Shown here: positions 52,274 through 61,706 of the stretch, one piece after another
How positions within the stretch are numbered: position 1 is the stretch's first letter
Layout: each line of letters opens with the position of its first letter
Assembly (NCBI RefSeq): GCF_001439815.1
Contig: NZ_JYLM01000005.1
Location: 186,001-250,000 of the forward strand
DNA: 64,000 nt
Origin: Pseudomonas orientalis
GTDB taxonomy: Bacteria; Pseudomonadota; Gammaproteobacteria; Pseudomonadales; Pseudomonadaceae
Reading direction: 5' to 3'
Translations under genes and position numbers: made by a program
The notes under the pieces: model-generated
The model's input: only the letters and a program-made list of their open reading frames with translations
Database searches by the model: none
What the model was told of the DNA's origin: nothing

Positions 52274-52461
52274 CTTACGTCTCCGGTAACTGATGCCTAC
52301 AACCCTAAGCAGCGAACTGTGATCAACAGGTCAACTCGTTGTGAAAATCTTGTCCTGTCCAATCCCATACATTTCAAGACTTTACAGAAACATTCAGTAG
52401 CATGGGGCCATCTTCGCCGAAAAGCAGGCGCCGCGCAGCAGCAAATTGACAGACCGAATGG

Positions 52462-53742
52462 TCAGGTTTTGACTGGACCCAGTTCGACATGAAAACGGCA
52501 GCCATTGGGTTCCATGGTGCTCAGGGTCACGCTCCAGCCCTGGCTATCACAGATACGCTGCACCAGCGACAAGCCCAGCCCGAGACCCTCGCCGCGCTTC
52601 TCGCTGCCACGCACGAACGGCTCGAACATTGCCTCACGCTTGTCTTCGGGAATGCCCACGCCGGTGTCCTCTACCACGAAGCCGCTGAGCTCCAGAGTAA
52701 GGCGGATAAAACCCTGCTCGGTGTAATGCAGTGCATTGCGCAACAGATTGCCCATCACCGCATGCAGGAACGTCGTGTTGTAGCGTGTATCCAGCGGATT
52801 GCCTGGGCAGTAGATCAACTCGAGGCCTTTTTGCTCGATAGGCCCACGCCAGATCCCGAGCAGATCCTCGGCGACCTGGGTCAGGTTGACCTGGGCCGAC
52901 ATGGCGGCATCGTCATGCTGGGCGCGGGCCAGCATCAGGAAGGTCTGCACCAGCTCGCGCATTTCTTCACAGGCCCGGGCGATGCGCTGGACCTGGTTGC
53001 GACCGCGTTGATCGATCGCCGGGTTCTCCAGCAGCAGCTCGCAGGAACTGGCCAGCACCATCAAGGGTGTGCGCAATTCATGGCTCACATCGCTGGTAAA
53101 CAACTGTTCGCGAGACAGCGCCTGGCGCAGGCGACCCAGCGTGGCATCGAACGCCACCGCCAACTCGCCCACTTCGTCAGCCGCATAATCCGGCGCCAAC
53201 GGCGGCGCAAGCCCCAGCAACTGGTCGCGATGGCGTACCTGGCGGGCCAGGCGTACCACCGGCGCCATCACCTTGCGCGCCAGCACCCAGCCGAGAAACA
53301 CCGCCAATGCCAGGCTGAGCACGAAGCCCACCAGCACCACGGCAAACAGGACGCGCTCACGCTCTTCGAAATCGCTCTGGTCCTGCAGCAGCACATAACG
53401 CCGGCCATCGATCACCTCGACCATGGCGTGGTAGGACAGCGACTCGCGAAACACTTCATGAAAGCCTGGGTCCAGATGCCGCAAATCCTTGGGCAGCTCG
53501 AAATCGCCGGGGCCGCCGCTGAAATAGAACAACTGGTCAGGCTCGGGCCGGTGTCGCCAGTCCTCCATGCTGTCCATCAGCAGCAGGCGTTGCAGGTCGC
53601 CGCCCAGGCCCGCCGAAATCAACTTCTCTTCCACCAGGTGCACCGTCGCGACAATGCCCATGGCGAAGGCGCCCGCCACCAACGCACTCATCAGGGCAAA
53701 GGCGATGATGATCCGCTGGGCAAGGCTTTGCTTAAACTCCAT
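52462..53742 (-). CDS. colS: Sensor histidine kinase ColS
   Basis: A 426-residue kinase with transmembrane helices at about residues 11-31 and 132-152 around a ~96-residue periplasmic sensor. H35, E38, E96, H105 and the E126-x-x-E129 motif stand at the positions I recall for the metal site of P. putida ColS, which senses zinc and ferric iron. The H-box has H221 (TSDVSHELRTPLMVL) and the G-box GEGLGLGLSLVQRI. The ATG at 53742 overlaps colR by 11 bp. ColRS maintains outer-membrane integrity and polymyxin and metal tolerance. Confidence 0.92.
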   Translation of the reverse strand: MEFKQSLAQRIIIAFALMSALVAGAFAMGIVATVHLVEEKLISAGLGGDLQRLLLMDSMEDWRHRPEPDQLFYFSGGPGDFELPKDLRHLDPGFHEVFRESLSYHAMVEVIDGRRYVLLQDQSDFEERERVLFAVVLVGFVLSLALAVFLGWVLARKVMAPVVRLARQVRHRDQLLGLAPPLAPDYAADEVGELAVAFDATLGRLRQALSREQLFTSDVSHELRTPLMVLASSCELLLENPAIDQRGRNQVQRIARACEEMRELVQTFLMLARAQHDDAAMSAQVNLTQVAEDLLGIWRGPIEQKGLELIYCPGNPLDTRYNTTFLHAVMGNLLRNALHYTEQGFIRLTLELSGFVVEDTGVGIPEDKREAMFEPFVRGSEKRGEGLGLGLSLVQRICDSQGWSVTLSTMEPNGCRFHVELGPVKT

Positions 53743-54415
53743 CACGCCCCTCGGCCAGGCGATACCCCACACCGTGTACCGTTTGCAGCAACGGCTTGGC
53801 GAAAGGCTTGTCGATCACCTGGCGCAACTGGTGGACGTGGCTGCGCAGGCTGTCGCTGTCCGGGCAATCATCGCCCCACAAGGCTTCTTCGAGAATTTCC
53901 CGACGCAAGACGTGCGGGCTTTTCTGCATCAACACCGCCAGCAACTTCAGGCCGACCGGGTTGAGTTTGAGCAGGCGCCCTTCGCGGGTCACCTCCAGCG
54001 TGTCCAGGTCATAATTGAGGTCGCCCACCTGCAGGGCACGACGCCCGCCACCCTGGGCACGGCGCAGCACCGCTTCGATACGGGCGGCCAGCTCCGACAG
54101 GGCAAACGGCTTAAGCAGGTAGTCATCGGCACCGGACTTGAAGCCCTGCAGCCGGTCGTCCAACTGGTCGCGGGCGGTCAGCATGATCACCGGTGTGTCG
54201 CGGCGTGCATCTTCGCGCAGGCGTTTGCACAAGGTGTAGCCATCGATGCCAGGCAGCATGATGTCGAGCACGATCAAATCGTAATGCTCGGTGGCGGCCA
54301 GGTGCAGGCCCGACAAGCCGTCCTGCGCACAATCCACTGTGTAGCCTTTGAGCCCCAGGTAATCGGCCAGGTTGGCCAGAATATCGCGGTTGTCTTCAAC
54401 CAATAAAATTCGCAT
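53732..54415 (-). CDS. colR: Response regulator ColR
   Basis: A 227-residue OmpR-family regulator with a receiver domain (phospho-acceptor D51 in LIVLDIMLPGIDG, K103-like in YLLKPF). A winged-helix DNA-binding domain ends LLQTVHGVGYRLAEG. It is co-transcribed with colS by overlap and lies beside groEL as in other pseudomonads. Its known targets include LPS-modifying genes and the methyltransferase/InaA operon. A TTTTCACA element at 52340-52347 (minus strand) is a possible ColR core upstream of that operon. Confidence 0.92.
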   Translation of the reverse strand: MRILLVEDNRDILANLADYLGLKGYTVDCAQDGLSGLHLAATEHYDLIVLDIMLPGIDGYTLCKRLREDARRDTPVIMLTARDQLDDRLQGFKSGADDYLLKPFALSELAARIEAVLRRAQGGGRRALQVGDLNYDLDTLEVTREGRLLKLNPVGLKLLAVLMQKSPHVLRREILEEALWGDDCPDSDSLRSHVHQLRQVIDKPFAKPLLQTVHGVGYRLAEGRDGV

Positions 54416-54614
54416 GGGCAGTGCTCCGTACGCGGTAACAGCCGTGTTGGCTCGCGCAGCTTAAGGCCAAGTGCCGTTCAGGGATAGACCTGCACAGGTC
54501 GTCGATATAACTTTTCAACCGATATTTAGATTGAACGAGATTTTCACTATAACTTCACAAACTGGCCACAGGCGTGCAGGGAAAATCATCGCCCATTGCA
54601 ATGAAGATTCAAAA

Positions 54615-54702
54615 TGTGGGAGGGGGCTTGCTCCCGATGAGGGTGGGTCAGTTGATAATGTTTAACTGACACACCGCCATCGGGGGCAAGCCCCCTCCCA
54701 CA
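54615..54702. repeat. REPIN (two facing REPs)
   Basis: Facing REPs with the spacer GGTGGGTCAGTT...AACTGACACACC. It lies between the groEL terminator and colR, inside the 388 bp gap 54416-54803. The rest of that gap is the colR promoter region and the groEL terminator. Confidence 0.9.
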
Positions 54703-54744
54703 TTTTTGAACGAGTACACCCGCATCATCGGTCAGGCCAAACAA

Positions 54745-54783
54745 CAAAAAACCCCGCCTGCATCACTGCAGGCGGGGTTTTTC
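54745..54783 (-). terminator. Terminator of groESL
   Basis: On the minus strand ACCCCGCCTGCA and TGCAGGCGGGGT pair around a short loop and are followed by TTTTTTGTTGT. It lies about 20 bp beyond the groEL stop. Confidence 0.93.
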
Positions 54784-54803
54784 AGTACAGGGGTAAGGCT
54801 GGC

Positions 54804-56459
<1,656 letters not shown>

Positions 56460-56499
56460 TTAAATACTTTGGAGTAAACGGGAAAATGAGCGGGGGAAA

Positions 56500-56793
56500 T
56501 CAGTCTTCCAGAACGGCAAGAATCTCGTTCTCGCTCATTACCAGCAGGTCTTCGCCGTCGACTTTCACAGTGTTGCTGCCGGAGTAAGGGCCGAAAACAA
56601 CCTTGTCACCCACTTTCACGGCCAGCGCACGTACTTCACCGTTTTCCAGAGCCTTGCCTGGACCCGCAGCAAGAATCACACCGTGGTTGGCTTTTTCAGC
56701 AGCCGAACCTGGCAGAACGATCCCGCCGGCGGTTTTCTTTTCTTCTTCACTGCGACGGATGACGACGCGGTCATGCAGAGGACGAAGCTTCAT
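56500..56793 (-). CDS. groES: Co-chaperonin GroES
   Basis: A 97-residue lid subunit beginning [20 protein letters not shown]. The mobile loop [15 protein letters not shown] contacts GroEL, and the roof-type [17 protein letters not shown] strand follows. GGAGAG lies about 8 bp before the ATG. A sigma-32-like promoter lies about 140 bp upstream, leaving a long leader. It is the first gene of groESL. Confidence 0.98.
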   Translation of the reverse strand: MKLRPLHDRVVIRRSEEEKKTAGGIVLPGSAAEKANHGVILAAGPGKALENGEVRALAVKVGDKVVFGPYSGSNTVKVDGEDLLVMSENEILAVLED

Positions 56794-56932
56794 TGTCGAT
56801 CTCTCCTAATTGTGTGTTTCATCGGCCGGTATCAATTCCGGCGGGTTAAATTCCGGCGGTGCCGGTCGCGGCTCGCTGGGCGAGACGCGGAAGTCTGTCT
56901 AGTGTCACCACCAGAAACCTTGCGGTGACCGT

Positions 56933-56961
56933 TACATAAGGGCGCCCAGGTTGATTACAAG
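56933..56961 (-). promoter_or_regulatory. Candidate sigma-32 heat-shock promoter of groESL
   Basis: On the minus strand CTTGTAA and CCTTATGTA are separated by 13 bp, close to the CTTGAAA-N11-16-CCCCATNTA consensus (7 of 9 in the -10). It is 140 bp upstream of groES. Confidence 0.5.
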
Positions 56962-57006
56962 GGGCAGCGCATGAAATTTTTTGTGTTTTGATCGGGATGA
57001 ATGCAA

Positions 57007-57028
57007 CACGGCACCCGAAGGTGCCGTG
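57007..57028 (-). terminator. Hairpin after fxsA
   Basis: A perfect 9 bp stem CACGGCACC/GGTGCCGTG with a TTCG tetraloop on the minus strand, 13 bp beyond the fxsA stop. The following sequence is only partly T-rich, so termination strength is uncertain. Confidence 0.5.
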
Positions 57029-57040
57029 CCGGTGAAGCGG

Positions 57041-57517
57041 TTATTTGCCGTCGCGGTGTTCGAACTCGCCTTCGATCACATCACCTTCTCGCCCCAGGGG
57101 CTGACGCGGGGCCGGGCCGCCACGGGGTTGCAGGTCGTCGGCGAACGCGCGCTGACGCATCGCCGCTTCTTCGGCACGCTGGCGCATCTTGCCGGCCAAG
57201 AGTTTGCGCGTGACCGGCAGCAGCATCACCAGACCGACCACGTCACTGATAAAGCCCGGCAGAATCAACAGGCCACCGGCCAGGGCCATCATCAGGCCTT
57301 CGAGCATGGTCTGGGCGGGCAGCTCGCCGCGGTTCAGGCTTTCACGGGCGCGCAGGGCGGTCGCCAAGCCGGCGACGCGCAGCACCAGAACGCCGAGCAT
57401 CGAGCCGAGAATGATCAGTAACAGTGCCGGGAAAAATCCGATCGCACCGCTGACTTGAACGAATACGAACAGCTCCAGCACCGGGAACAATAGAAAAAGC
57501 AACAAAAAAGGGCGCAT
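57041..57517 (-). CDS. fxsA: FxsA family membrane protein
   Basis: A 158-residue inner-membrane protein. It has hydrophobic segments PFLLLFLLFPVLELFVFVQV, FPALLLIILGSMLGVLVLRV and MMALAGGLLILPGFISDVVG, the last being the FxsA signature. A charged cytoplasmic tail follows. The E. coli namesake suppresses phage F exclusion when overproduced; the normal role is unknown. GAGG lies about 9 bp before the ATG at 57517. Its position next to groES is conserved in pseudomonads. Confidence 0.9.
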   Translation of the reverse strand: MRPFLLLFLLFPVLELFVFVQVSGAIGFFPALLLIILGSMLGVLVLRVAGLATALRARESLNRGELPAQTMLEGLMMALAGGLLILPGFISDVVGLVMLLPVTRKLLAGKMRQRAEEAAMRQRAFADDLQPRGGPAPRQPLGREGDVIEGEFEHRDGK

Positions 57518-57583
57518 CAAATGGTTCCTCAACGCAAGAATGCCTTGCTGGTTCACCTTAGATGACGTCGCCTTTTCGTTAAT

Positions 57584-58315
57584 TCAAGCGCTAACGTCTG
57601 ATATTTTCGGCCAGCTCTGGGCGTGAGCCAATGAAACCAGGGCTTCGCGTACTTGTGTCGGAGTGTTGCAAGGCTCGGCAAACGGTAACCAATGCAGGGA
57701 CTGGCCGACGCGCAGGTGCATGCCTTCACTGTCGATGCCGGCCAGTTGCGCAGGCTCGCTCGTCGGTAAACCGGCGAGGTCGACGTAATGGGCGATGGCC
57801 TTGGCGTGATCGCTGTTCATGTGTTCGATCATGCTGCGCTCGGCCTTGCCCGCAAACGGATTGGCCAAGGTCAGTTGATCAACCCAGTGGATCGCGCCAA
57901 ACCCACCGATATAACGGTGGCGCACCGGCTTGAGCACCCAGAAATCGAAATCGTGGGCCTTGTGGTAGTTAGCCGAGTCAGGGAAGTAGCGGTAGTAGCG
58001 CTCGGCGGCGGCTTCGATGCTGGCGGCGTCTTCCAGCTTCTCGGCTTCAGCCAGGTAGGTCAGGCGCCCGACGGCCTGCACATCGTCGGCTTCGCGCTCT
58101 CCGACCAGCAACGAACACTTGGGGTCTTTCTGCAAATTGTGCGTGTGCTGGGCGATGCGGCTGATCAGGATCAGCGGCTGGCCGTGCGCGTCGAGGCAGT
58201 ACGGCACGACCGAACCGAAGGGAAAACCGGGCATGGCTTTGGACAGTGTGGCCAAGGCCCCACGGTATTCCTTGAGCAACAGCTCTCGGGCGTTCCTGGC
58301 AACGTGCACGCTCAA
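57584..58315 (-). CDS. HugZ-family heme-utilisation/pyridoxamine-oxidase-fold protein
   Basis: A 243-residue protein with an N-terminal split-barrel domain (ARELLLKEYRGALATLSKAM, FGSVVPYCLDAHGQPLILIS, QKDPKCSLLVGE). A C-terminal DUF2470-type domain follows (MIEHMNSDHAKAIAHYVDLA). HugZ proteins bind and degrade heme, while close relatives act on other flavins or are inactive. I chose a TTG start at 58315 because AGGAG lies 7 bp upstream and the product then begins LSVHVARNARE; an ATG at 58351 would add 12 residues without a ribosome site. Confidence 0.85.
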   Translation of the reverse strand: MSVHVARNARELLLKEYRGALATLSKAMPGFPFGSVVPYCLDAHGQPLILISRIAQHTHNLQKDPKCSLLVGEREADDVQAVGRLTYLAEAEKLEDAASIEAAAERYYRYFPDSANYHKAHDFDFWVLKPVRHRYIGGFGAIHWVDQLTLANPFAGKAERSMIEHMNSDHAKAIAHYVDLAGLPTSEPAQLAGIDSEGMHLRVGQSLHWLPFAEPCNTPTQVREALVSLAHAQSWPKISDVSA

Positions 58316-58410
58316 TGTATGACTCCTGGGTTGTTCCGCCGCCCACGGCATATGGGAATGGATCTCAACACAAGGTAATCAATATCCGCGCAGGTTGCCA
58401 GCGTGTCGCT

Positions 58411-59418
58411 TTACCAGGCCACGCCAAAACCTGCGGTGTAGCGGGTCTTGCTCAAGCTGCTGTCGGAGTCGCCGCTGATGACATCGCGTTCAGCCTTGAG
58501 ATTGAGCGACGCCCATTCGGTGACTTTGTAGCGCAGGCCCATCTCGGCATCCAGGGAATACTCGGCCGGACCGTCCAGCGGCTTGCCTACCTCGCCGTTG
58601 GTGAAGAACTCAACGGTCTTGCCCACCAGGTACCGGTTGTAGTTCCACTTCATGGCCAGGGAATAGAAGTTGTCCTTGCCGCCATCGGCGTATTCGTAAT
58701 CGGTGCGGTTGACCAGCGAGCCAAGAGAGAATGCGCCCAGTTCATCGTCCCAGAACTGATAGCCGGGGCCCGTACCGACGGTGCGCTGGCGTGCCAGGTC
58801 TTCGACCTTGTCGCGCTTGTAGGTCAGACGACCCTGCCAGAACCAGTGCTCGGTGAAAAAGCGGTCCAGGTCGTATTCCAGGGCCCAGTTGTCGGTGGTG
58901 GTGACGTCGTCCTGGAACTCGCGGTTGTATTCGCCCTTGCCTGTGTGGCGCCACTGGCCGTGACGGGCCGAGGTCTTGAAGTCGATGTCGTAGTCGTTGG
59001 TGTCTTTGTCGGCGCGCTTGTAGTCCAGCGCCAGGTCGATGTTGCCCTTCCACACCAGATCTTCGATCACGGGCTTGGGCTTGAGGATCTGCTGGATGCT
59101 GGCCAACTCCACGGTCTTGGGCGCTTCGCCATTAGCCAGCACGACCTTGCCATCCTCGGCAGGCTTGAGGGACTTGGCCTTTTCCCCGGTATAGGCGTCT
59201 TGCTTGACCAGCAACTCCTGATCGCTCTCCAGGGTTTTGACCTGCTTCCAGTCCACCGGGATCGCTCCGCCGTAGCTGGTCTGGATCAGCAGCTTGCCGC
59301 CGTCGAAGACTTTGATCTTGCCGGTCAGGCGGTCACCGTTCTTCAACCAGACGGTATCGGCGAGCAAGGGCGTGGAAGCACTGAGGACAGCAAGGCACAG
59401 CAGGGTTCTGGACAACAT
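58411..59418 (-). CDS. DUF481 family outer-membrane protein
   Basis: A 335-residue exported protein. The signal peptide MLSRTLLCLAVLSASTPLLA is followed by a small all-beta domain (DTVWLKNGDRLTGKIKVFDG). From about residue 120, alternating beta strands of the DUF481/YdiY type end in an aromatic residue (FGVAW), as barrel proteins do. Its role is unknown; YdiY in E. coli is acid-induced. The start at 59418 places the signal peptide correctly; an in-frame ATG at 59487 does not. Confidence 0.83.
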   Translation of the reverse strand: MLSRTLLCLAVLSASTPLLADTVWLKNGDRLTGKIKVFDGGKLLIQTSYGGAIPVDWKQVKTLESDQELLVKQDAYTGEKAKSLKPAEDGKVVLANGEAPKTVELASIQQILKPKPVIEDLVWKGNIDLALDYKRADKDTNDYDIDFKTSARHGQWRHTGKGEYNREFQDDVTTTDNWALEYDLDRFFTEHWFWQGRLTYKRDKVEDLARQRTVGTGPGYQFWDDELGAFSLGSLVNRTDYEYADGGKDNFYSLAMKWNYNRYLVGKTVEFFTNGEVGKPLDGPAEYSLDAEMGLRYKVTEWASLNLKAERDVISGDSDSSLSKTRYTAGFGVAW

Positions 59419-59572
59419 AAGCGGATACGGGGCTCGGGGTTGGCGAAAAGAAGACGCTATCGTGTTAGATAGCCTGAACTGACTCAACTATTTATATTGA
59501 GTTCAATGCTCAGCCCCAAGTTTACAGACGTTTCTCACAAAAACACCGACGTTCTCAACGGATAGCCTCACA

Positions 59573-59926
59573 GTGAATGAACCCGCCGACACCCCGCAAA
59601 GCCCCGCCGAAATTCGCCGCACCGCGCTTTACCTGACGTTGGCACAAGTGCCGCCAGGTTGCGTGGTCAGTTACGGCGAGTTGGCGCACCTGGCAGGCCT
59701 GGGACGCGCCGCGCGCTGGGTGGGGCGTACCTTGAGCCAGCTTCCTGCGGATACCCGATTGCCCTGGCACCGGGTGCTGGGTGCCGGTGGTCGGATAAGC
59801 CTGCCGGTGGGCAGTGCACCAGGTGACGAGCAACGTGCGCGTTTACGCAGCGAAGGCGTCACTATCCTGAACAATCGTGTTGATATTCAGCGTCATGGCT
59901 GGCGTCCGGTAGAGCACAGCGGTTAG
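59573..59926 (+). CDS. Alkyltransferase-like (Atl) MGMT-domain protein
   Basis: A 117-residue DNA-repair protein of the alkyltransferase-like group. It keeps the DNA-binding fold (QVPPGCVVSYGELAHLAGL), but the active site PCHR is PWHR (residues 64-67), Trp replacing the methyl-accepting Cys. It therefore cannot remove alkyl groups itself; such proteins bind O6-alkylguanine and hand it to nucleotide excision repair. It starts with GTG at 59573. It lies just upstream of ampG without an obvious functional link. Confidence 0.9.
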   Translation: MNEPADTPQSPAEIRRTALYLTLAQVPPGCVVSYGELAHLAGLGRAARWVGRTLSQLPADTRLPWHRVLGAGGRISLPVGSAPGDEQRARLRSEGVTILNNRVDIQRHGWRPVEHSG

Positions 59927-59969
59927 AGTGCGCGCTTTGTTTCCGCAAACCTGAGGCAGACTCCAGCCC

Positions 59970-61502
59970 ATGCCCCGTAAAACCTGGCGCGCCGCGCTCG
60001 CCGCCTATGCCAGCCCCTCGACGTTAGTGCTGTTGTTGCTCGGTTTCGCTGCCGGCCTGCCTTATATGTTGGTGTTCTCGACGCTTTCCGTGTGGCTGCG
60101 CGAAGCGGGTGTTGCCCGTGAGACCATCGGTTATGCAAGCCTGATCGGGCTGGCCTACGCCTTCAAATGGGTCTGGTCGCCGCTGCTCGACCAATGGCGC
60201 CTGCCATTGCTCGGAAAACTCGGGCGCCGGCGTTCCTGGCTGGTGCTCGCCCAGTCGCTGGTGATCCTCGGATTGATCGGCATGGGCTTTTGTGACCCGC
60301 AAAAACACTTGTCCTGGTTGATCGCCATTGCCGTCGTCGTGGCCTTCGCGTCGGCCACCCAGGACATCGCGGTCGATGCCTACCGCCTGGAGATCGCCGA
60401 CGACAGCCGCCAGGCGGCCCTGGCCGCCAGTTATATGTCCGGCTATCGCATCGCCGCCCTGCTGGCCACGGCCGGTGCGCTGTTCTTTGCCGAGGGCTTC
60501 GGTTCCACCGGTTTCAACTATAAGCATTCGGCCTGGACCGGCACCTATGTGCTGTTCGGCGTGCTGATGGTGCCGGCGCTGCTCACCACCCTGTTCATGC
60601 GCGAACCCAACGTGCCGCTGCGCACCCAGTTGCAGGCCGGGCGCTACAGCTTCGCGCACCAGCTGGTGTCGGTGTTCGTGCTGATCGTGCTGCTGGTGTC
60701 GGTGCCGGCGATGTTTACCCAGCTGTACAACACCGATTTCGCCAGCGTGCTGTTCCAGGGCGTGAGCCTGTGGGAATTGCTGATGGAAGACCGCGCGTTC
60801 CTGCGCGCCATCCTTTATATCCTGCTCACTGCCTTGTGCCTCTCGGCCATGGGCCGGCGTGGCCTGGCGCCGGTGCTGACGCCGGTCAACGACTTTATCC
60901 TGCGCTACCGCTGGCAGGCGTTGCTGCTGCTGGGGTTGATCGCCACGTATCGCATGTCCGACACCGTCATGGGCGTGATGGCCAACGTGTTCTATATCGA
61001 CCAGGGGTTTACCAAGGACCAGATTGCCGGGGTCAGCAAGATCTTCGGCCTGATCATGACCCTGGTCGGCGCCGGCATGGGCGGCCTGTTGATCGTGCGG
61101 TTCGGGATCCTGCCGATCCTGTTCATCGGCGGCGTGGCCTCGGCCGGCACCAACCTGCTGTTCGTGATGCTCGCCGACATGGGCCCCGACCTGCAGATGC
61201 TGATCGTCACCATTTCCCTGGATAACTTCAGCTCGGGCCTGGCCACGTCGGCGTTTGTCGCCTACCTGTCGAGCCTGACCAACCTCAAGTTCTCCGCCAC
61301 CCAATACGCCCTGCTCAGCTCGATCATGCTGCTGCTGCCGCGCCTGATCGGTGGGTATTCGGGGGTGATGGTGGAGAAGTTCGGCTATCACAACTTCTTC
61401 ATGATCACCTGTCTGCTGGGGTTGCCGACGCTGTTTCTGATTGCCCTGCACTGGTTCCAGGAGAACCGGCGGATTCGGTTGAATCCCCCTGCAGAAGACT
61501 GA
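59970..61502 (+). CDS. ampG: Muropeptide permease AmpG
   Basis: A 510-residue, 12-to-14-helix major-facilitator permease that imports GlcNAc-anhydroMurNAc peptides for cell-wall recycling and AmpC control. Signatures include YASPSTLVLLLLGFAAGLPY, YASLIGLAYAFKWVWSPLLD and TQDIAVDAYRLEIADDSRQA, characteristic of AmpG. The extended C-terminal helices, longer than those of ordinary permeases, are present. It follows the Atl gene after 43 bp. A REPIN starts 3 bp after its stop. Confidence 0.93.
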   Translation: MPRKTWRAALAAYASPSTLVLLLLGFAAGLPYMLVFSTLSVWLREAGVARETIGYASLIGLAYAFKWVWSPLLDQWRLPLLGKLGRRRSWLVLAQSLVILGLIGMGFCDPQKHLSWLIAIAVVVAFASATQDIAVDAYRLEIADDSRQAALAASYMSGYRIAALLATAGALFFAEGFGSTGFNYKHSAWTGTYVLFGVLMVPALLTTLFMREPNVPLRTQLQAGRYSFAHQLVSVFVLIVLLVSVPAMFTQLYNTDFASVLFQGVSLWELLMEDRAFLRAILYILLTALCLSAMGRRGLAPVLTPVNDFILRYRWQALLLLGLIATYRMSDTVMGVMANVFYIDQGFTKDQIAGVSKIFGLIMTLVGAGMGGLLIVRFGILPILFIGGVASAGTNLLFVMLADMGPDLQMLIVTISLDNFSSGLATSAFVAYLSSLTNLKFSATQYALLSSIMLLLPRLIGGYSGVMVEKFGYHNFFMITCLLGLPTLFLIALHWFQENRRIRLNPPAED

Positions 61503-61504
61503 CA

Positions 61505-61593
61505 TGTGGGAGGGGGCTTGCCCCCGATGGCGGTGGGACAGCTGAGTATCTTGTAGCTGAAACACCGCCATCGGGGGCAAGCCCCCTCCCACA
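61505..61593. repeat. REPIN (two facing REPs)
   Basis: Facing REPs with the spacer GGTGGGACAGCT...AGCTGAAACACC, between ampG and proS. The remaining 110 bp to proS holds that gene's promoter, which I cannot pin down. Confidence 0.9.
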
Positions 61594-61706
61594 TTTGGAT
61601 CTTCCCTGATCAGATCCTTCCCCGCAACGTCACGCCTGTACTCCAGCAGCAACCGCCCGTACAATCCCAAGTCATTTCAAGTCCAAGCAACCGACAACGG
61701 CCTACC

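Noticed and set aside
52340..52347. TTTTCACA on the minus strand as a ColR binding site
   Set aside because: The core matches, but the preceding bases do not fit the extended ColR consensus as I remember it, so I mention it only as a possibility under colR and do not list it.
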